From: Demequina salsinemoris
Lineage (GTDB): Bacteria; Actinomycetota; Actinomycetes; Actinomycetales; Demequinaceae
NCBI RefSeq assembly: GCF_000974805.1
Contig: NZ_BBQZ01000002.1
Location: 186,001 to 250,000 of the forward strand
Direction: 5' to 3'
DNA length: 64,000 nt
This document shows, one piece after another, positions 59,804-64,000 of the stretch. A program made the translations under genes and the position numbers. How positions within the stretch are numbered: the first letter of the stretch is position 1; every line of letters starts with the position of its first letter. The notes under the pieces were generated by a model. That model had not been told where the DNA came from, searched no databases, and was given only the letters and a program-made list of their open reading frames with translations.

Positions 59804-60727
59804 TCACTCGCCCCAGGCCGGGAGCCCGGGAGTGAGCCCGGGGCTTGAGATCGCGCGCGCCGCTTGAGCGGCCCCCGCTGCCATGCATCGACGCAGCTCG
59901 TCCGCGGTCATGGGCCGGTCCGCGCACCCCTCCTCGAGCGCGCGCAGCAGCATGCCGACGGCGAAGGCGTCGCCGGCACCGTTCGTGTCGATCACCCGGG
60001 TGGGCACTGCATCGACCCTCACGGGCGTGCCGTCGCCCGCGATCCCGAGCGCGCCCTCAGGCCCGAGCGTGCAGACCGCGGCATGACGGCCGTCGCGCAC
60101 GGCAGCGTCGAGGAAGGCCTCGGCGTCGCCGATCCGGTCGCCGTTCATGAGGATCACGTCCGCCGCCGCGAGGAACGGCGCGTGGAACGGGTCGGCGCCG
60201 TCGTAGTCATGCACGTCGACCCAGACGGGTCTGTCGGTTCGCGTCACCACGGGCTCGAGGGCCAGCGCGAGGGGGGCGAGGTCGAGGAACACGGCGTCGA
60301 CGCCGGGGAGCTCCGCGTCGAGCACGGCCCGAGCCTGTGCGACGCCGCCGGGGTCCGGCTCGCCCGCGGGCTGGAGGTAGATCGAGAGGCGCCGGCCGGG
60401 TGGTGCCACGAGGTTGAGGTGACGCTCGGCGGGACCGTCGGTGAGCACCGCCTGGACGCGCACGCCCCTGTCCGTGAGCATCCGGGTGGCGTGCCTGCCC
60501 TGCTCGTCGTCCCCCTGGGTCGTGACGAGCAGGACGTCGGTTCCCGCCTCGGCGAGGTGGAGCGCCTTGCCGGCGGACGTGCCGCCGAGCTGGGTCGACC
60601 ACCGGCGTGCCATCACGGTGTGGGGTGCGGGCTCGGGCAGCTCGTCGAGATCGACGATCGTGTCGATCGACGTGGGCCCGATCACGACGACGTGAGGCGC
60701 GCCAGGCCTCGGCGCGCCGGCGACCAC
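59804..60727 (-). CDS. PfkB family carbohydrate kinase
   Basis: A 307-residue ribokinase-like kinase. The sugar-binding N-terminus is HVVVIGPTSIDTIVDLDELP with RWSTQLGGTSAGKALHLAEAG. The C-terminal signature VIDTNGAGDAFAVGML carries the catalytic Asp and anion hole. The start is GTG at 60727, directly after the LacI gene. It probably phosphorylates a sugar or nucleoside released by the GH13 enzyme's pathway; the exact sugar is unknown. Confidence 0.88.
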   Translation of the reverse strand: MVAGAPRPGAPHVVVIGPTSIDTIVDLDELPEPAPHTVMARRWSTQLGGTSAGKALHLAEAGTDVLLVTTQGDDEQGRHATRMLTDRGVRVQAVLTDGPAERHLNLVAPPGRRLSIYLQPAGEPDPGGVAQARAVLDAELPGVDAVFLDLAPLALALEPVVTRTDRPVWVDVHDYDGADPFHAPFLAAADVILMNGDRIGDAEAFLDAAVRDGRHAAVCTLGPEGALGIAGDGTPVRVDAVPTRVIDTNGAGDAFAVGMLLRALEEGCADRPMTADELRRCMAAGAAQAARAISSPGLTPGLPAWGE

Positions 60728-60729
60728 GC

Positions 60730-61782
60730 TCAGGCTCCCACGCGGGGCGCCGCGGTGGACTGCCGTGCGATCAGCTCGAAGGGGAGCCTGGCGGGAACCG
60801 GCGCGTGCTCGACCTCCGGTTCGAGCGCGTGAAGGAGGGCCCGCGCTCCGACCGCGCCCTGCTGCGCGGGGTGCTGATCGATCGTGGTGAGTCCCAGCAC
60901 GGATCCCGTGGGGTGGCCGTCGATGCCGATGATCGAGAGATCCTCGGGGACGCGCAGGTCGAGCTCGCGCGCCGCCATGAGGACTCCGTAGGCGATCTCG
61001 TCGGAGGCCGCGAACACCGCGGTGGGTCGATGCTCGCGGTCGGAGAGGATGCTGCGCGCCGCCGCGTAGCCGCCTTCGCTCGTGTACTCGGACTCCTCGA
61101 TCCAGTGCGGGCGGACCGGGATCCCCGCCTCCGCCATCGCCGTGTCGTAGCCGGCGCGGCGGAGCACGGGCACCTGGAAGTCGAGGTCGTAGGGGATCAC
61201 CCCGCCCACGTACGCGATGTCGCGATGGCCGAGCTCGAGCAGGTGGCTCACGGCCGCCTTCGCGACGGCCAGGTTGTCGACCGCGAACGTGGGGACGTCG
61301 GGCTGGGGACGATCGATCGCGACGACGGGCTTGTCGAGGCTGCTGAGGCGCGCCCGCTCGGCGGGCGCGAGGGAGAGCGTCACGAGCAGAAGCCCATCGA
61401 CGCGTCGCCGCAGGAGCGACTCCTCGAAGAGCCTCGCGCGCCTGGGATTCGCCGTGCCGTCGGGGTCGTTGAGCCGGTGCGGCTCGCAGTGGTAGAGGGT
61501 GACGTCGTAGCCCGCATCGGTGAGCTCCCGGTGAGCGCCGGCCATCACCGTGGTGAAGAACCAGCGATCCAGGTACGGGAGCATGATCCCGACCGCACGC
61601 GTGCGACCGCTCGCGAGGCCCGATGCGGTGGCGGACACGACGTAGCCGAGCTCCTTCGCCGCGGCCTCGACCTTCTCGCGCGTCTGAGCGGAGACGCTCT
61701 GCTTGCCCGCGAGCGCCCTCGATACCGTCGCCGTCGACACCCCGGCGAGCTCGGCGACCTTCTGAATGCTCACGTCACCCAT
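60730..61782 (-). CDS. LacI family transcriptional regulator
   Basis: A 350-residue LacI regulator. The HTH is SIQKVAELAGVSTATVSRALAGKQSVS, with hinge helix ETAAAKELGY-like (VEAAAKELGYVVSATASGLASG). The periplasmic-binding-like core with RRRVDGLLLV and FAASDEIAYGVLMAARELDLRVPEDLSIIGIDG follows. The start is ATG 61782. It lies between the alpha-glucosidase and the PfkB kinase in one leftward operon, and the LacI-type operator at 63516-63529 before the first gene is its probable target. Confidence 0.93.
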   Translation of the reverse strand: MGDVSIQKVAELAGVSTATVSRALAGKQSVSAQTREKVEAAAKELGYVVSATASGLASGRTRAVGIMLPYLDRWFFTTVMAGAHRELTDAGYDVTLYHCEPHRLNDPDGTANPRRARLFEESLLRRRVDGLLLVTLSLAPAERARLSSLDKPVVAIDRPQPDVPTFAVDNLAVAKAAVSHLLELGHRDIAYVGGVIPYDLDFQVPVLRRAGYDTAMAEAGIPVRPHWIEESEYTSEGGYAAARSILSDREHRPTAVFAASDEIAYGVLMAARELDLRVPEDLSIIGIDGHPTGSVLGLTTIDQHPAQQGAVGARALLHALEPEVEHAPVPARLPFELIARQSTAAPRVGA

Positions 61783-61847
61783 TGTCGTGGTCCGGACCGG
61801 TCGCCGCGAGGCAGGAATGCCGCAGGGTGCCGTCACACATCATGCGC

Positions 61848-63506
61848 TCACGCATGGCTCAGCCAGACGGTGGCGTCGGCGGGTAGGACGTCCCCGAGGG
61901 GGCGCGAGGCGAGCAGCACCTCGCCCCCCAGGTCGGCGAGCGGGAGGTCCGCCCCTGAGATGTTCGCGACGACGCGCACGCCGTCGTTGTCCAGCATGAG
62001 CACCCCGTCGGGGGCCTCGATCCACGTGAGGGTGCCCGTGCCGAGGCCGTGCCGCTTGCGCAGCGCGAGGGCGGACCGGTACATGTCGAGCGAGGAGCCG
62101 GCGATGCCGCGCTGCGCGTCGCGCGCGTAGGGTGCCCAGTCGGCCGGCTGGGGCAGCCAGGTCGACGCGCTCGGGCCGAAGCCGTAGGCGGGGGCGTCCG
62201 CCTCCCAGGGGATCGGCACGCGGCATCCGTCGCGACCGAGCCGCTCGCCGTTCGTGCGCGCCCAGGTCGGGTCCTGCCTCGCGTCGCCGGGGATGTCGAG
62301 CGCCTCGGGCAGTCCGAGCTCCTCGCCCTGGTACAGGTAGGCCCCGCCGGGCAGTGCGAGCATGAGCAAGGTCGCCGCACGCGCCCGCAGGATGCCGTGC
62401 TCGACGTCGGGCAGCCCGGCCGAGTCGGTGGCGAGCCCGTGCCCCTGGGGGTTGGGCTCCGTGAGGGCGAGGCGAGTCGCATGGCGGACGACGTCGTGGT
62501 TGGAGAGCACCCAGGTGCTCGGCGCGCCGACCGCGCCGAACGTCGCGAGCGAGTCGTCGATGATCCGGCGGAGCTCCGCGACGTCCCATGCGGCCATGAG
62601 GTAGCCGAAGTTGAAGGCCTGGTGCATCTCGTCGGGTCGGACCCAGTCCGCCATCCGCTCGAGCGGATGCACCCAGGCCTCGGCGACCAGGATGCGGTCG
62701 GGTCCGTAGGCGGCGACCACGTCATGCCAGCGACGCCAGATCTCGTGCACGCCCTCCTGGGCGAAGTGCGGGCTCGACGTCTCGGAGTCGAGGCTGGACG
62801 CGTCGAGCTGCTCCGGCGTGTAGTCGGGCAGTCCGTCCTCCTTGACGAGTCCGTGCGCGACGTCGACGCGGAAGCCGTCGACGCCACGGTCGAGCCAGAA
62901 GCGCAGGGTGTCGTCGAAGTCGGCGCGGACTCCCTCGTTCGTCCACTCGAGGTCAGGCTGGGACGAGTCGAACAGGTGCAGGTACCACTGGCCGGGCGTG
63001 CCGTCGGGCTCGGTGACGCGGGTCCACGCGTCGCCGCCGAAGACCGACTCCCAGTTGTTCGGGGGCAGCTCGCCGGACTCGCCGGTGCCCTCGCGGAAGA
63101 TGTAGCGCGCGCGCTCGGGAGAGCCCGGCCCGGCGGCCAGCGCGGCCTGGAACCACGCGTGGTCGCTGCTCGTGTGGTTCGGGACGATGTCGACGACGAC
63201 ACGCATCCCCAGGTCGTGCGCGCGTGCGGTGAGCGCGTCGAAGTCCTCGAGCGTGCCGAACAGGGGATCGACGTCGCAGAAGTCGGCGACGTCGTAGCCG
63301 GCGTCGCGCTGAGGGGAGCGGTAGAAGGGCGAGAGCCAGATCGCGTCGACCCCGAGGTCCGCGAGCGCGTCGAGCCGATGCGTGATGCCGGGCAGGTCGC
63401 CCACGCCGTCGCCGTTCGAGTCCGCGAACGAGCGGGGATAGATCTGGTAGATGACGGCGGAGCGCCACCAGTCGGTGGGGGCCGCGACGCCCAAAGAATC
63501 AGTCAT
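61848..63506 (-). CDS. Alpha-glucosidase, glycoside hydrolase family 13
   Basis: A 552-residue GH13 enzyme of the oligosaccharide-exohydrolase type (GH13_23/30-like). Nucleophile D215 is in [10 protein letters not shown], acid/base E276 in ILVAEAW and the third carboxylate D338 in VLSNHDVV. The barrel opening [24 protein letters not shown] is typical. No signal peptide, so it acts on imported maltose or sucrose-type sugars. The start is at 63506; the frame continuing upstream passes through the operator. It leads the operon with LacI and PfkB genes. Confidence 0.94.
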   Translation of the reverse strand: MTDSLGVAAPTDWWRSAVIYQIYPRSFADSNGDGVGDLPGITHRLDALADLGVDAIWLSPFYRSPQRDAGYDVADFCDVDPLFGTLEDFDALTARAHDLGMRVVVDIVPNHTSSDHAWFQAALAAGPGSPERARYIFREGTGESGELPPNNWESVFGGDAWTRVTEPDGTPGQWYLHLFDSSQPDLEWTNEGVRADFDDTLRFWLDRGVDGFRVDVAHGLVKEDGLPDYTPEQLDASSLDSETSSPHFAQEGVHEIWRRWHDVVAAYGPDRILVAEAWVHPLERMADWVRPDEMHQAFNFGYLMAAWDVAELRRIIDDSLATFGAVGAPSTWVLSNHDVVRHATRLALTEPNPQGHGLATDSAGLPDVEHGILRARAATLLMLALPGGAYLYQGEELGLPEALDIPGDARQDPTWARTNGERLGRDGCRVPIPWEADAPAYGFGPSASTWLPQPADWAPYARDAQRGIAGSSLDMYRSALALRKRHGLGTGTLTWIEAPDGVLMLDNDGVRVVANISGADLPLADLGGEVLLASRPLGDVLPADATVWLSHA

Positions 63507-63515
63507 AGCGACATT

Positions 63516-63529
63516 TGTAAGCGCTTGCA
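63516..63529. promoter_or_regulatory. LacI-family operator TGTAAGCGCTTGCA
   Basis: A near-perfect 14-base palindrome with the LacI-family CG centre, differing at one symmetric position (T/G). It ends 10 bases before the alpha-glucosidase start, so a bound repressor would block transcription of the GH13-LacI-PfkB operon. Confidence 0.8.
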
Positions 63530-63704
63530 CGTGGGTTGGCAAATCGGACACGGCGGGGCGCGAGGCACGGTGCTCTCGTCGTGCTCGGGGAATGACCCGG
63601 AGGCGCCGGGGCGATGGGCTGGCCCCCCGAGCCTGGGGAATGGCCCGCATCGTCCTGGCGTTCTGTCCCCAGTCGCACCGCAGGTGCCCGGAAGGAGACG
63701 CCTC

Positions 63705-64000
63705 ATGGCCGCATCGATCCGTTCTCGTGTCACGGTCCCCCTGACGTTCGCCGACGGCTACTCGACCGTCGCCGAGGTGATGACCTTCCGGGGGCTGGAC
63801 GACGACTCCGAGCATCTGCTGCTCGCGCTCGGGGACTGGGAGGACGCCGTCGTGTGCGCCGAGATGGGTGGCGAGGCGCCTCTCGTGAGGCCCCACAGCG
63901 AGTGCCTCACCGGGGACGTGCTCGGGTCCGAGCGATGCGACTGCGGCCCTCAGCTGCGTGAGGCGGTCGAGAGGATCGCCGACGCGGGAGGATTCCTGCT
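63705..64000 (+). CDS. ribA: GTP cyclohydrolase II, N-terminal part (cut by window edge)
   Basis: 98 codons are in the window, starting at ATG 63705 after GAAGGAG. The segment [31 protein letters not shown] is diagnostic of GTP cyclohydrolase II, with the three zinc cysteines in SECLTGD and RCDC. The enzyme opens GTP for riboflavin synthesis. Whether the protein continues as a stand-alone RibA or as a fused or paralogous form cannot be seen. It is divergent from the GH13 operon, about 200 bases away. Confidence 0.9.
   Translation, partial: MAASIRSRVTVPLTFADGYSTVAEVMTFRGLDDDSEHLLLALGDWEDAVVCAEMGGEAPLVRPHSECLTGDVLGSERCDCGPQLREAVERIADAGGFL

Noticed and set aside
1-64000. tRNA gene as integration target, or rRNA genes
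   Set aside because: No cloverleaf or rRNA segment was recognised; the integration target is a protein gene.

Overview
The window is high-GC DNA with short intergenic gaps and many 4-base start/stop overlaps (ATGA or GTGA). Several genes look leaderless, with a TAnnnT box about 7 bases before the start. Polyphosphate glucokinase, an LCP cell-wall ligase, an F420-type LLM oxidoreductase and a glnA2-glnE pair point to an actinomycete, most likely of the order Micrococcales. I cannot name the genus from sequence alone. No rRNA, tRNA or CRISPR array was seen.

1-18.8 kb holds an edge-truncated chemoreceptor and a small membrane protein, then a catabolic district. It contains an amidohydrolase, an aminotransferase and PanE-like reductase with a divergent Lrp regulator, two fumarylacetoacetate-hydrolase-family genes with an SDR dehydrogenase, a carboxymuconolactone-decarboxylase-type protein, IclR and LysR regulators, a quercetinase-like cupin with an alpha/beta hydrolase, and an IclR-controlled scoA-scoB-thiolase operon. 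Next comes an MmyB-type regulator facing a CMD-cupin-Zn alcohol dehydrogenase operon. The layout suggests stepwise breakdown of cyclic or sugar-derived acids to acetyl-CoA; the substrates are unknown.

18.4-27.9 kb holds DUF2255, AIM24, a FocA/NirC-type channel, a leucyl aminopeptidase with a long acidic tail, two aldo/keto reductases, a second MmyB regulator plus Zn-alcohol dehydrogenase pair, and two DUF202 membrane proteins.

28.07-36.0 kb is an integrated mobile element of about 7.9 kb. It splits a small alarmone synthetase (RelA/SpoT-domain) gene: the last 41 codons lie at 27.94-28.07 kb and the first 188 at 35.99-36.56 kb, with the 7-base junction GTAGTAG at both ends. It carries a tyrosine integrase, an excisionase-like HTH protein, a RepA-like ATPase next to an iteron array (putative origin), three tiny coupled genes, a probable small terminase, and a cargo region whose last gene is broken by an IS481-family IS with a 6-bp target duplication. 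This layout (int divergent from xis-rep-ori-terS-cargo, no capsid genes) is that of a phage satellite of PICI type, and is the main discovery candidate.

36.6-64 kb is mostly core chromosome: LLM oxidoreductase, CoA-binding protein, LCP protein, CynX-like transporter, GH42 beta-galactosidase, MpaB-like oxygenase, GNAT, PadR regulator, MFS symporter, long-chain acyl-CoA ligase, polyphosphate glucokinase, methionine aminopeptidase, panB, nadE, glnA2, glnE, a GH13-LacI-PfkB sugar operon with a LacI-type operator, and the start of a GTP cyclohydrolase II gene cut by the window edge.
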